Positions 42,991-52,000 of a DNA stretch of 64,000 bases are shown here, piece after piece. Position 1 is the first letter of the stretch; each line of letters opens with the position of its first letter. Source of the stretch: Phycisphaeraceae bacterium (GTDB lineage: Bacteria; Planctomycetota; Phycisphaerae; Phycisphaerales; Phycisphaeraceae); the NCBI GenBank assembly GCA_028284155.1, contig JANQSF010000155.1, forward strand, positions 110,704-174,703, read 5' to 3'. The position numbers and the translations under genes are program-made. Below the pieces are notes generated by a model. The model did no database searches. It was not told the origin of the DNA and was given only the letters and a program-made list of their open reading frames with translations.

Positions 42991-43533
42991 CTAACCCGTC
43001 GCGGGCGCACCTTGCTCGGGTGACTTGGGCGTCCAGAGGAAGACGTACCGGTCGCCGAGTCGACAACGCGCGATGAAGATGATCTCCTGCGCGTGGCCCT
43101 CGAAGTGCGTGACGGCGTGAAAGACCGCGGTGAGCACGGTCGTGTCGAACCCCTGGATGCGTCGTCTATCGAGCAGGTTGTCGGCGACGCCGGCAATGGT
43201 CGCGTCGGCCTGATCGACGGCGTCGCGGAGTTTGCCCAGCAGCACGTCACGCGGAAACGGCTCGCGCTGGTCGAACTCGGATTGTCGGTCGCGACCTGAC
43301 GGCGTATTCGCAACGCCATTGACAACCCATTGGCCTAGGTTGCCCGCCAGATGGAGCATGAGGTTGCCGATCGCGTTCATCGACTCGATCGGCCTCCACC
43401 ACAAGTCGGCATCGTCGAGTTGATTCACGGCATGCGTGATCCTCTCGTAGGAGCCACGCATATGTTTGCGCGACTCGGTGATGATGCCGGAGGGCAGGTC
43501 GTTGTAAGTCGCGTCGAGGGAGTAGGCGGCCAT
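42991..43533 (-). CDS. DinB/DUF1572-like four-helix protein
   Basis: 180 residues, cytoplasmic. Landmarks: ESRKHMRGSYERITHAVNQL, WWRPIESMNAIGNLMLHLAGN, and HAVTHFEGHAQEII, giving His residues at the metal positions of the DinB/YfiT fold. The start at 43533 (MAAYSLDATYND) is the first Met in a coding-like context; the frame is open further to 43677 through a hairpin repeat and is not trusted. Function: metal-dependent transferase or detoxification type, unproven. Twelve bases separate it from thiL. Confidence 0.85.
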   Translation of the reverse strand: MAAYSLDATYNDLPSGIITESRKHMRGSYERITHAVNQLDDADLWWRPIESMNAIGNLMLHLAGNLGQWVVNGVANTPSGRDRQSEFDQREPFPRDVLLGKLRDAVDQADATIAGVADNLLDRRRIQGFDTTVLTAVFHAVTHFEGHAQEIIFIARCRLGDRYVFLWTPKSPEQGAPATG

Positions 43534-43593
43534 GACCAACAGTAAGGCTGATCGTTGATATAGAAGCGTGTTCCTTGTCGGGTTTCTGCGGAT

Positions 43594-43619
43594 CCGGGTC
43601 TTCGGAAAGACCCGGCTTT
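43594..43619. repeat. Second copy of the CCGGGTCTTCGG hairpin
   Basis: Identical over 26 bases to 21885-21910, a 9-bp stem with CGGA loop and CTTT after it. It stands between the DinB-like gene start and the gene ending at 43800, so it is not an obvious terminator for any minus-strand gene. Confidence 0.6.
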
Positions 43620-43680
43620 GTGTGACCATCGACCTGCAACGGTGAGAACGTCGTCGTGTGTATTGGGGTTGATCCACTCA

Positions 43681-43719
43681 AAAGAGAACACCCGGACCAA
43701 GGGGCGCGGTCCGGGCGTT
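43681..43719 (-). terminator. Intrinsic terminator after the gene at 43800-44402
   Basis: On the minus strand AACGCCCGGACC (43708-43719) pairs with GGTCCGGGTGTT (43687-43698), with one G-T pair, followed by CTCTTTT. Confidence 0.75.
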
Positions 43720-43799
43720 CAGGTTGGCGTGGGCAGGTGGGGTGAACCCGCCCACAAGCCGGTGATACGAGATGTGTCGAAAACGATCCCTGGGTGGGG

Positions 43800-44402
43800 T
43801 CATCGCCACCACTGCTGCGTGCCGCGGTGGCTGAAGTTTCGGTTGCGCTGGTTGCCGCGATGGATCGACTGCCTCAGATAGTCGAACCGGGCATTGGTCC
43901 CGCGTCCGTTGCGCTGGTCGCGGCGGTAGGCCTCGTCGGAACGGTAGTCGTCGCCGTTCGCATCGGTTGGCGTTGCAAACACGCGGCCGTGAATCCGGGC
44001 ATTGGTGCCGTGCGCCAGACGTCGAGACTCGACCGGACTGACCACGCCGCGAAAGCGTGACAGCGGTTGCGGCGATTGGATGTTGACATCGATTGTCTTG
44101 ATGGATCGCTCAGGGACGAACGTCTGCCGCGGCTGCTCCCAAGCCACGACCTTGTCGCCGTCAAAGTCGACAACCAGATCGGCATAAGCCCAGCGCGAAC
44201 CGGCCGGCTCGCCCATGACCGGTCGGCCGAGCGTCTTGCGGACATCCGCCCGCGTCGTTGGATGGGCAGGCGTCCCGGTCACGACGGCACGTACCCGGTC
44301 GTACGGGCTCACCGCAGGGTCGCCGTGATAGACGATCCATCCCGCCGCCGAGGCGGAGGCGATGAGCGTCAGCACAATGAAGGTGGCCAGGATTCGTCGC
44401 AT
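43800..44402 (-). CDS. Small exported protein, possibly BamE/SmpA-like fold
   Basis: 200 residues; AGGGG precedes the ATG at 44402. Signal or anchor segment ILATFIVLTLIASASAAGWIV. Residues about 45-95 (TTRADVRKTLGRPVMGEPAG, RWAYADLVVDFDGDKVVAW) follow the small BamE/SmpA-like pattern of a 'V...LG.P' helix then W-x-Y and a strand; this is a loose resemblance. The C-terminal third is rich in Arg, Asn, Gly and His (GTNARIHGRVF, RRDQRNGRGTNARFDY, GNQRNRNFSHRGTQQ) and looks disordered. No function is known. Confidence 0.7.
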   Translation of the reverse strand: MRRILATFIVLTLIASASAAGWIVYHGDPAVSPYDRVRAVVTGTPAHPTTRADVRKTLGRPVMGEPAGSRWAYADLVVDFDGDKVVAWEQPRQTFVPERSIKTIDVNIQSPQPLSRFRGVVSPVESRRLAHGTNARIHGRVFATPTDANGDDYRSDEAYRRDQRNGRGTNARFDYLRQSIHRGNQRNRNFSHRGTQQWWR

Positions 44403-44544
44403 GTTTGCCCCTGTTGCTTGCGTGTGAGGCAAACGTACCCCGTCTGACGGGGTGGGCAAACGATGCGCGAAAGAAACAGCGGTTGGTCAATCCGGTCGTG
44501 CCGAGTGGGCCGATTGGCCTGACTGTATGGCGGAATGAGTCGAC

Positions 44545-45516
44545 CTACTGCTGCGCGCCGAGTTGTCGGAGCAGGCTGAGCATCGCCGAGTCGCGGTTCT
44601 TCTTCGCGATGACCATCGGCGTTCGGCCGAACTGATCTTCCGTGTTCAGCTCCGCGCCACGTATCGACAGCAGTTGGACCATGCCGAATTGACGTGACTT
44701 CACTGCCAAGTGGATCGGCGCTTCGCCAGTCCGGCTACGCAGGTTGACCTTGGCGCCGCGATCTATCAGGACTTTCACCGATTCGACTTGGCCGGACAAC
44801 ACGGCCAGGTGCATCGCCGTGAATCCGGTCTGCGTCATGATGTCCGGATCGACCTCGCCGATAGCCAGGATTTTGTCGAGGTAGCCGGCCCGGCCCATGT
44901 TGGCGGCCAAGTGCATGGTGTTCAAGCCATTCCTCCCGAGCGTCGTGACGTCCGGCCCTTTGGCCAACAGCAGGTCGACGACGTTGCTGTGCTTTTTGTA
45001 CATGGCGTATACCAGCGGTGTGTTGCCAGCCTGGTCTTTCGCATCGATGTCGGCGCCCTTCTCCAACAAGGCGTTGGTCGTTTCCACCTGACCAAGCCAC
45101 GTGGACCAGTGCAACGGCGACAATTGGCCCTGATCCACGAACGCCTCCGGCACGTCGACCTTGTTGCTTCGCGCGTTGACGTCCGCGCCCTTTTCGATCA
45201 ATGCCATGACGATGTCGACGTGGCCGTAGCCCGCGGCGTAGTGAAGTGGCGTGTCACCGTTGTCGTTGCGGACATCGGGGTCCGCCCCCTGCGCGAGGAT
45301 CGTGCTGACCTCGGACGATCGACCGAGCCTGGCGGCCTTGTGTAGCGGCGTGTTACTCAGGACATCGACCACCGTCGGTGGCGGGGTCGTGTCGGACGAG
45401 TTCATCGGGCCGACGTCGCGGTAGACCGTTCCTTCACATCCGAGGCCCACCAGGGCGAGACCGATAATCATGGCGGCCGTCCAGCCGGTCGCGGGTCGCT
45501 GAGTCGTTAATCGCAT
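44545..45516 (-). CDS. Ankyrin-repeat lipoprotein
   Basis: 323 residues. The signal peptide ends in a lipobox, LVGLGC with Cys27, so the protein is a predicted membrane-anchored lipoprotein. Eight ankyrin units follow (for example NTPLHKAARLGRSSEVSTIL, GDTPLHYAAGYGHVDIVMAL, GFTAMHLAVLSGQVESVKVL), filling the chain to its end. Ankyrin repeats mediate protein contacts; the partner is not identifiable. Confidence 0.93.
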   Translation of the reverse strand: MRLTTQRPATGWTAAMIIGLALVGLGCEGTVYRDVGPMNSSDTTPPPTVVDVLSNTPLHKAARLGRSSEVSTILAQGADPDVRNDNGDTPLHYAAGYGHVDIVMALIEKGADVNARSNKVDVPEAFVDQGQLSPLHWSTWLGQVETTNALLEKGADIDAKDQAGNTPLVYAMYKKHSNVVDLLLAKGPDVTTLGRNGLNTMHLAANMGRAGYLDKILAIGEVDPDIMTQTGFTAMHLAVLSGQVESVKVLIDRGAKVNLRSRTGEAPIHLAVKSRQFGMVQLLSIRGAELNTEDQFGRTPMVIAKKNRDSAMLSLLRQLGAQQ

Positions 45517-45763
45517 GCTTCTGCCCTCACTGGGTCGATGGCGTGATCGCGTCGCGGGCCGATCTGGCGGCGGCGCGGGGGTTTCTTATAGATCGGCCCG
45601 ACAGGCTCGTCGATCCATTGCTATACATAGCTCATTCGACCCCCTTCAGGTTCGCGCCGGAATAGTTTGAGCGGGACAATCTCACGTTTCCACCCCACCG
45701 CCCGACGGCCTGGACCGACAAAGCCGGTCGTGAACGGAGTTTTCGAGTTAGTCAAAGGCGATC

Positions 45764-46837
45764 ATGGCCAATCAGCCCGCCAATTCGCGACCGCGCCCAC
45801 GCCGGGCCCGCCGGTGGCTGTTTCGGCTTGTGGCCGTCGGGGCCGCCCTGACGCTGGCGTTCATCGTCGGCGAGATCGCGGTTCGGCTGGTCGTCGGCTC
45901 GCCCCTGCCCGAGCGCCTGCCCCTGGTCCAGGTCGAGCCGCACCCGAGGCGGGCGTGGACGATGACGCCCCACCACGACCACTACACCTACCAGCACCCC
46001 GTGCGGGTCAACGCGCTCGGGCTGCGTGGCGGCGAGGTCGAAGCGAAGCAACCCGGCGAGGTGCGGGTCATCGCGCTGGGCGACAGCCTGGTGTACGGCC
46101 AAGGCGTGGCGGAGGAAGACACCCTGCCAGCGCAACTTGAATCGAGGCTGAACGCGGGTGGGGACAAAGACAGCGCGCGAAAGTATTCGGTGATCAATGC
46201 TGGCGTGCGCGGCTACTCGACCGGCCAGGAGATGGACCTGCTGGCAGAACTGCGCGACAAGGTTGAGCCTGACATCGTCGTCCTGTTCTGGTACTGGAAC
46301 GACCTGAAAGAAACGGAGGTCCGTGACAATTACCTGATCCTCAAGCAGCTCGGGCCCGTGCCGTTTGACACGCTCTATCCGATCGAGGGCTGGAAGAACA
46401 AGACGCGCTGGCATGTCAAGCAAACGCTGCGACGCAGCGCGCTGGTGATGTACGTGTATGACCTGTACCAGACAGCGCGAGCGCCCGGCCCGCCGCCCGG
46501 CATGGTCGAGCAGGGACTGAAGTCCGCCGACCAGCACTTGGCCAAGCTGGCGCGCATGGGCGCCAAACACGGCTTTCAGCCTTACGTTGCGATCATTCCG
46601 GACGCGAACACGATCACGGGCGAACACGAGAGCACGGCGTACGCGGACAAGGTCGAATCGCTGGCCAAAGCGCACGGCCTGCCTGTCATTCGCCTGCGCG
46701 ACACCTTGCGCGACCTGCACAACAAGACCGACCGACTGCCGGTCGTGCCGTTCGACGGGCACTACGACGGTTCGGCCAACAAGGCGATGGCGCAGAGCGT
46801 TGCGGAATCGATCCGTAACGATGAAGACAAAGAGTGA
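45764..46837 (+). CDS. Membrane-anchored SGNH/GDSL-family hydrolase
   Basis: 357 residues. An N-terminal basic stretch then a hydrophobic helix (LFRLVAVGAALTLAFIVGEIA) anchors the protein. SGNH blocks: VIALGDSLVYGQGV (catalytic Ser near residue 107), VINAGVRGYSTGQE (Gly), FWYWNDLKET (Asn), and the His block VPFDGHYDGSANK near residue 335. The fold occurs in acetyl-esterases and in alginate/cellulose acetylation proteins. A possible -10 (TATACAT, 45622-45628) lies upstream. Confidence 0.9.
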   Translation: MANQPANSRPRPRRARRWLFRLVAVGAALTLAFIVGEIAVRLVVGSPLPERLPLVQVEPHPRRAWTMTPHHDHYTYQHPVRVNALGLRGGEVEAKQPGEVRVIALGDSLVYGQGVAEEDTLPAQLESRLNAGGDKDSARKYSVINAGVRGYSTGQEMDLLAELRDKVEPDIVVLFWYWNDLKETEVRDNYLILKQLGPVPFDTLYPIEGWKNKTRWHVKQTLRRSALVMYVYDLYQTARAPGPPPGMVEQGLKSADQHLAKLARMGAKHGFQPYVAIIPDANTITGEHESTAYADKVESLAKAHGLPVIRLRDTLRDLHNKTDRLPVVPFDGHYDGSANKAMAQSVAESIRNDEDKE

Positions 46838-46851
46838 GTCAATTCAGTCGC

Positions 46852-46986
46852 CGGGTGCCATCACACGGCTCAAGGCGCTAGCCGCAGGCAGTGTGATGTC
46901 GGACGCGCACAGGGATTGGGTCGCAAATTCGCTGCCGACACGACGCTGCCGCCGGCCTTCGGCCGACGACCGCATCGTGGCACCCG
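46852..46986. repeat. Long inverted repeat region between convergent genes
   Basis: Outer arms CGGGTGCCA (46852-46860) and TGGCACCCG (46978-46986); inner arms ATCACAC (46860-46866) and GTGTGAT (46891-46897); and a GCCGGCCTTCGGCCGAC hairpin near 46951. It looks like a degraded REP-type cluster and may end both transcripts. Confidence 0.45.
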
Positions 46987-47022
46987 CTACAAAAGTGTTG
47001 AACGTGTTCTCATTCGCTCGCA

Positions 47023-47700
47023 CTACTTCGACGTGATCTTGAAGTTGCGATAAGCAACCGGGCCGTGGTCGCCCTGCAGCATGATCGGGCCCTTGGCGTG
47101 TTCCTTGCCGGTCACGCCGCTGGGCGTCGGGCCTTTCATTTCGATATTCTCGTGAAGTGTCTTGCCGTTGAGGGTGACCTTGATGAACTTGGCGTTGGCC
47201 GTCTTCTTGCCGTTGGCATCGAAACGCGGGGCCTGAAACTCGATGACATACTTGTTCCACTCGCCGGGCTTCTTGATCGCGTTGACGCGTGGCGGCGCGG
47301 CGCCGTAGATCGCGCCCATGTCGCCGCCGCCCAGCTTCGTCTTGCCGTACGAGTCGAACACCTGCACCTCGTACTCGCCCATGACGTAGATCCCGCTGTT
47401 CGAGCCCTTGGGCACCATGACCTCCACCTCGATCGTGCAGTCGCCGTACTTGGCCTCCGTGTACGCATCAATGCCGCGGTTCTTGACGTTCACCAGTTCC
47501 TTGCCGCCCTTCTTGAGGACGATCTCGCGGGGATTGTCACTCTTGAGGCCGGCCGAGCCGACTTTCCAGTAGTTGCGTTCCGGCGGGTTCTTGAACTTCC
47601 ACCCGTCCAGGTTCTTGCCGTTGAATGGGTTGTGCGTCTCGGCCGCGGCAAACGATGTCGAAACAGCGAGAATCAGGGCGACGAATGCGAAACGGGCCAT
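47023..47700 (-). CDS. Exported DUF1080 (3-keto-glycoside hydrolase-type) protein
   Basis: 225 residues; AAGGAG seven bases before the ATG. Signal peptide FVALILAVSTSFAAA. Single DUF1080 domain: NPFNGKNLDGWKF, CTIEVEVMVPKGSNSGIYVM, YEVQVFDSYGKTKLGGGDMG, YVIEFQAPRFD, KVTLNGKTLHENIE, PIMLQGDHGPVAYRNFKI. DUF1080 beta-sandwich proteins include hydrolases that release sugar from 3-keto-disaccharides. It is a paralogue of the first half of the 10399-12105 fusion. Confidence 0.92.
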   Translation of the reverse strand: MARFAFVALILAVSTSFAAAETHNPFNGKNLDGWKFKNPPERNYWKVGSAGLKSDNPREIVLKKGGKELVNVKNRGIDAYTEAKYGDCTIEVEVMVPKGSNSGIYVMGEYEVQVFDSYGKTKLGGGDMGAIYGAAPPRVNAIKKPGEWNKYVIEFQAPRFDANGKKTANAKFIKVTLNGKTLHENIEMKGPTPSGVTGKEHAKGPIMLQGDHGPVAYRNFKITSK

Positions 47701-47775
47701 GGTCTAGCTCCTTGGGTTTGGTGAGTCACACATGATAACAAGCGACGCGGGTCCACCGCAGGGCCGTCCGATCCG

Positions 47776-47781
47776 TACAAT
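47776..47781 (+). promoter_or_regulatory. Candidate -10 box (TACAAT) just before a GTG start
   Basis: TACAAT lies five bases before the GTG at 47787 (11 before the alternative GTG at 47793), again hinting at a leaderless transcript. Confidence 0.4.
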
Positions 47782-47786
47782 CGCCC

Positions 47787-48839
47787 GTGCCTGTGAGCGA
47801 TACCCAACATCAACCACTGGATGCGTCCGCGCCACGGGCGAGTGCCGGACGGGCCGCGGCGGCCGCCTGCCGCACGGTTTGGCCGGACGTTGCGTTCGCT
47901 GCCTCCTTCTTACCCAAAACGCAACGACACGCCGTCCATTGCTCCACTGTCGTACTGAATCAGATTGTTCAGATCATCGACCCCGCCGCGCGCGGGGACG
48001 GGGCATGTGAAGACTCGGGCGACAAGACGGGCTGCCCGACGCCGCAGGCCTGCGGCGAGACTTGTCAGGGCGGCGAATCGCCTAAACAACGGCTCGACGT
48101 GTGTTCGTCCGTGCTGGACTACTTGTTCACCGGTCAGCCGACCGGCCGAGACGACCTGGACGGGTTCCTTGCCGTCTCCCAAGAGTTCGACCTGCCACGC
48201 GAGGCCTTTCTGACTTTCGCGGCGGGGCTGAGCGACCTTGTCAACACCCCGCGTGTTGCGACCTGGCGTCGGCTGCGCGAAAGCTTGCAAACGACCTGCG
48301 GCGTGGCGGCGAGGCTGATGTGGTCGATCGTGTCCGGCGAATCAACAAGCGACGACGCCACACTTGCGCAGGTCGATGCCCTCGGGTCGGCGGCCGGCCT
48401 GATCGCGGTGATCGGTCGCATGCCGCACGACTGGCGAGCTGAACGTGTGCCGCTGCCGCTGGACGACCTGGTTCAGGCGGGGCTGAACGACCGGGACATC
48501 GGCCAATGCACAGAAGCATGCTCCGTTGACAGCGACCCGCGTTGGCATGCGTTGATGCGGTTGGAAACGACACGGGCGAGCAACCTTTTGACGGGCGCTG
48601 CCAAAGCCATCCGGTTACTCGAACAGGGGTCCGCCAAGCGGGCGTGGGCCGCGTTCATTGCGGCGCAGCTTTCGCGGTTGCGGCAAATGACACGTCCCGG
48701 ATTCGATCCCTTTGCGCAGCGGGTTCGGTTGCGCATCTGGGACAGGCTGATGCACATCCCAACGGCGTTCCGTCTGGCGACGGCGCCCGCCGAAGCTTCG
48801 ACGACGATTCATGGCATCGGGTCGGAGCAGACCCGGTAA
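47787..48839 (+). CDS. Degenerate squalene/phytoene synthase-family protein
   Basis: 350 residues from GTG at 47787 or 47793. The helical layout follows trans-isoprenyl diphosphate synthases: FLPKTQRHAVHCSTVVLNQI for the first conserved helix, YLFTGQPTGRDD, LQTTCGVAARLMWSIVSGE for the tail of the catalytic helix, and ALGSAAGLIAVIG with RVPLPLDDLVQAGL for the second-Asp region (family form RVYLPLDELARFGL). Both Asp-rich motifs are altered: DDIVD is VQIID (61-65) and DVGED is RMPHD (211-215). A four-cysteine insert (Cys74, 83, 89, 93) is unusual. It is therefore probably a homologue with a changed or lost activity; the fold assignment rests on pattern only. Confidence 0.65.
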   Translation: MPVSDTQHQPLDASAPRASAGRAAAAACRTVWPDVAFAASFLPKTQRHAVHCSTVVLNQIVQIIDPAARGDGACEDSGDKTGCPTPQACGETCQGGESPKQRLDVCSSVLDYLFTGQPTGRDDLDGFLAVSQEFDLPREAFLTFAAGLSDLVNTPRVATWRRLRESLQTTCGVAARLMWSIVSGESTSDDATLAQVDALGSAAGLIAVIGRMPHDWRAERVPLPLDDLVQAGLNDRDIGQCTEACSVDSDPRWHALMRLETTRASNLLTGAAKAIRLLEQGSAKRAWAAFIAAQLSRLRQMTRPGFDPFAQRVRLRIWDRLMHIPTAFRLATAPAEASTTIHGIGSEQTR

Positions 48840-48894
48840 CGCACGCGTCAGCATTGATGCTATCCGGACGTTCACTGCGGTCGGGACGATAACT

Positions 48895-48983
48895 ACAACC
48901 GGTCCGGCCGAGTTATACGTTGCCATCGCGTCATCTCGAACAACCGGCGCTTTTTTAACAACCGGCAGTTCACTCACAACCGG
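48895..48983. repeat. Four ACAACCGG direct repeats upstream of the giant gene
   Basis: ACAACCGG occurs at 48895, 48940, 48958 and 48976; the last three are spaced exactly 18 bases apart. A possible -10 (TTATAC, 48913-48918) lies among them. They could be operator sites or an RNA-level element in the leader of the gene at 49047. Confidence 0.5.
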
Positions 48984-49046
48984 ACCCGTCCGATCAAGGC
49001 CGATCGACGGGGGGGCCATCCGTCCATCCACTCATGGAGCAGCCCC

Positions 49047-52000
49047 GTGACGACCCCCACCCTTCCCGCCCACCGTCGCCATTCGATCCGTCAACTGCTG
49101 GCCAAGCTCGGCCTCAACCTCAACGAAAAACCAAGCCGGCTCCTCATGCGCACGACGCCTGTGCCGGCTGAATGGGCCCGCCTGCTCGAACTCGAGCCGC
49201 GCGTCCTCCTGTCCGGCGCCGCGCCGACCATCGGCTTTGTCAACGAGCCTTACGCCATCAACGAGGGCGGCTCGATCATGCTCGACGCCTCGGGCACGAC
49301 CGACTTCGAGGGCGACCCGCTCACCTTCGCGTGGGACATCAACGGCGACGGCTCGTTCGGCGAGGTCGTCGGCGAAATGCCGACCGTCAGTTGGGCGACG
49401 CTCAACGCATTCGGCATCGACGACAGCGGGTCGTTCCCGATCGGCCTGCAGGTGAACGACGGCACGAGCACCGTCACCGAGATGACGACGCTGACGGTGA
49501 ACAACGTCGCGCCGACGATCGCCGTCAGCGGCGACGCGACCGTGAACGAGGGCTCGATGTATTCGTTGACGCTGGGCGCCGTCACCGACCCGGGCAACGA
49601 CACGGCCAGTGTGTTCATCGTCGACTGGGGCGATGGGACGGACCCGACGGCCTACTTCAGCAATGGCGTTAAGACGCACGTGTTCGAGGCGGACGGCGCG
49701 TTTACGATCAACGTCACGGTCGTGGACGACGACGGCGCGCACATGGGCGCGGGCTCGCAGAATGTCACGGTCAACAACATGGCGCCCTCGGCGATCAACG
49801 GCACGACCGAAACGCTGGCCGCGATCAACGAAGACACGGCTGCCAACGACATTCCCGGCGCGACGGTGAACACGCTGTTCCTGAGCCACTACAGCGACGC
49901 GGCTGACGACTTCGCCGGCGTGGCGATCGTGGCCAACGCCGCCAACAGCGGCACGGAAGGCGACTGGCAGTTCTCGACCGACGGCGGGACCAACTGGACG
50001 AACATCGGGACAGGCATCGACGCCACGACGGCGGTCATCCTCGAACCGACCGACAAGCTGCGCTTCAACCCGGCCGCCGACTTCAACGGCACGCCCGGGG
50101 ACCTGTCGGCCCGGCTTTGGGACGGCGGCGGCGGCTTCTCGGCCGGCACGGGTCAGGACATCACCGGCAGCATCGGCGGCAACGGGTCGTTCAGCAACGG
50201 CACGCCCATGACGCTGTCGACCAGTATCAACGCGATCAACGACGCGCCGGTCTTCGACAGCGCGGCTGTGACGGCTGCGACTGAGGACGGGGCTTACACG
50301 TACAACATCATGACGTCGGACGCCGACGGTGACCCGATCACCATCACCGACCTCGCCTTGCCGAGCTGGTTGAGCCTCGTCGACAACACCGACGGCACGG
50401 CCACGCTCAGCGGCACGCCGACGAACGACGACACCGGCCTGCACAACGTCGTCATCCAGGCGATGGACAACAACACCACCTCAACGACGCAGGACTTCAT
50501 GGTCAACGTCGCGGCCGTCAACGACGCGCCGGTTCTGTCGGCCATCGAAGGCACGAACATCGCCTACACCGAAAACGACTCGGCGACGGCGATTACGTCG
50601 TCGCTTTCGATCGCGGACATCGACGACACGAACATCGACAGCGCCGTCGTTCAGATCACCGGCAACTACCAGAACGGCATGGACGTGCTGGCTTTTGTCG
50701 ATCAGAACGGCATCACCGGCTCGTTCGACAGCGGCACGGGCGCGCTGACGCTCAGCGGATCGGCTGCGCTGGCTGACTACCAGGCGGCCATCCGTTCAGT
50801 AACCTACGCGAACACGTCGGAATCGCCCGACGAGTCGACCCGAACGTTGTCCATCACCGTCAACGACGGCGACGACAACTCGAACACGCTGACCCGCGAT
50901 ATCGACGTCACCTCAGTCAACGACCTGCCGACCTTGACGAGCATCGAAGGCTCGGTGCTGACGTTCGCTGTCGGTGCCTCGCCGATCGTCGTGACGAGCA
51001 CGACCACGGTGGGCGACGTCGACGACACGAACATCGAGAGCGCCGACGTGCAGATCTCGGCCGGCTATGTGAATGGCGAAGACGTGTTGGCGTTCGTCGA
51101 TCAGAACGGCATCACCGGTTCGTGGGACGCCGGTTCCGGGACGATGAGCCTGTCCGGCTCGGCGACGCTGGCCAACTACGAGGCGGCGTTGCAGTCGATC
51201 ACGTTCGAGAACACGTCCGGCACGCCGACCGGCGGCACGCGGACGGTCAGCTTCACGGTCAACGACGGCGACGGCAACTCGAACACGGCCACGCGGAACG
51301 TCAACATCAACTTCGCGCCGACCGTTACCGAGGGCGCGGCAGGCTCGTTCACCGAAGACGGCGGCGCGGTGGCGGTCGACAGCACGATCGTGCTGGACGA
51401 CCAGGATTCGTCCAACCTCGTCGGCGCGACGATTCAGATCACCAGCAACCTCGAGACGGGCGTTGACGTGCTGGCGTTCGTCGATCAGAACGGGATCACC
51501 GGGTCGTGGGACTCCGGCTCAGGCACGATGACGCTGTCGGGCATCGCGACGGTCGCCAACTACCAGACGGCGATCCGATCGATCACGTTCAACAACGCGT
51601 CACAAGACCCCGAAGACAGCGACCGCACGGTCAGCGTCACGGTTGACGACGGCGAGAGCACGTCGAGCACGCTCGCGCTGACCGTGAGCGTTGCGAAGGT
51701 GAACGACGACCCCGTGAACACCGTGCCCGGCGGGCAGAACGTCGATGAAGATTCGACGCTGACCTTCTCGAGCGGCGGCGGCAACGCGATCAGCATTGCC
51801 GATGTCGATGCGGGCGGGTCGGATGTCGAGGTGACGCTGACGGTGACGCAGGGCACGGTCAGCCTCAGCGGCGTGTCCGGCTTGGCGTTCACCGCGGGCG
51901 ACGGCACGGCCGACGCGACGATGACGTTCACGGGCACAGTCAGCGACATCAACACGGCGCTGGACGGCCTGACCTACACGCCGAACGCCAATTATCACGG

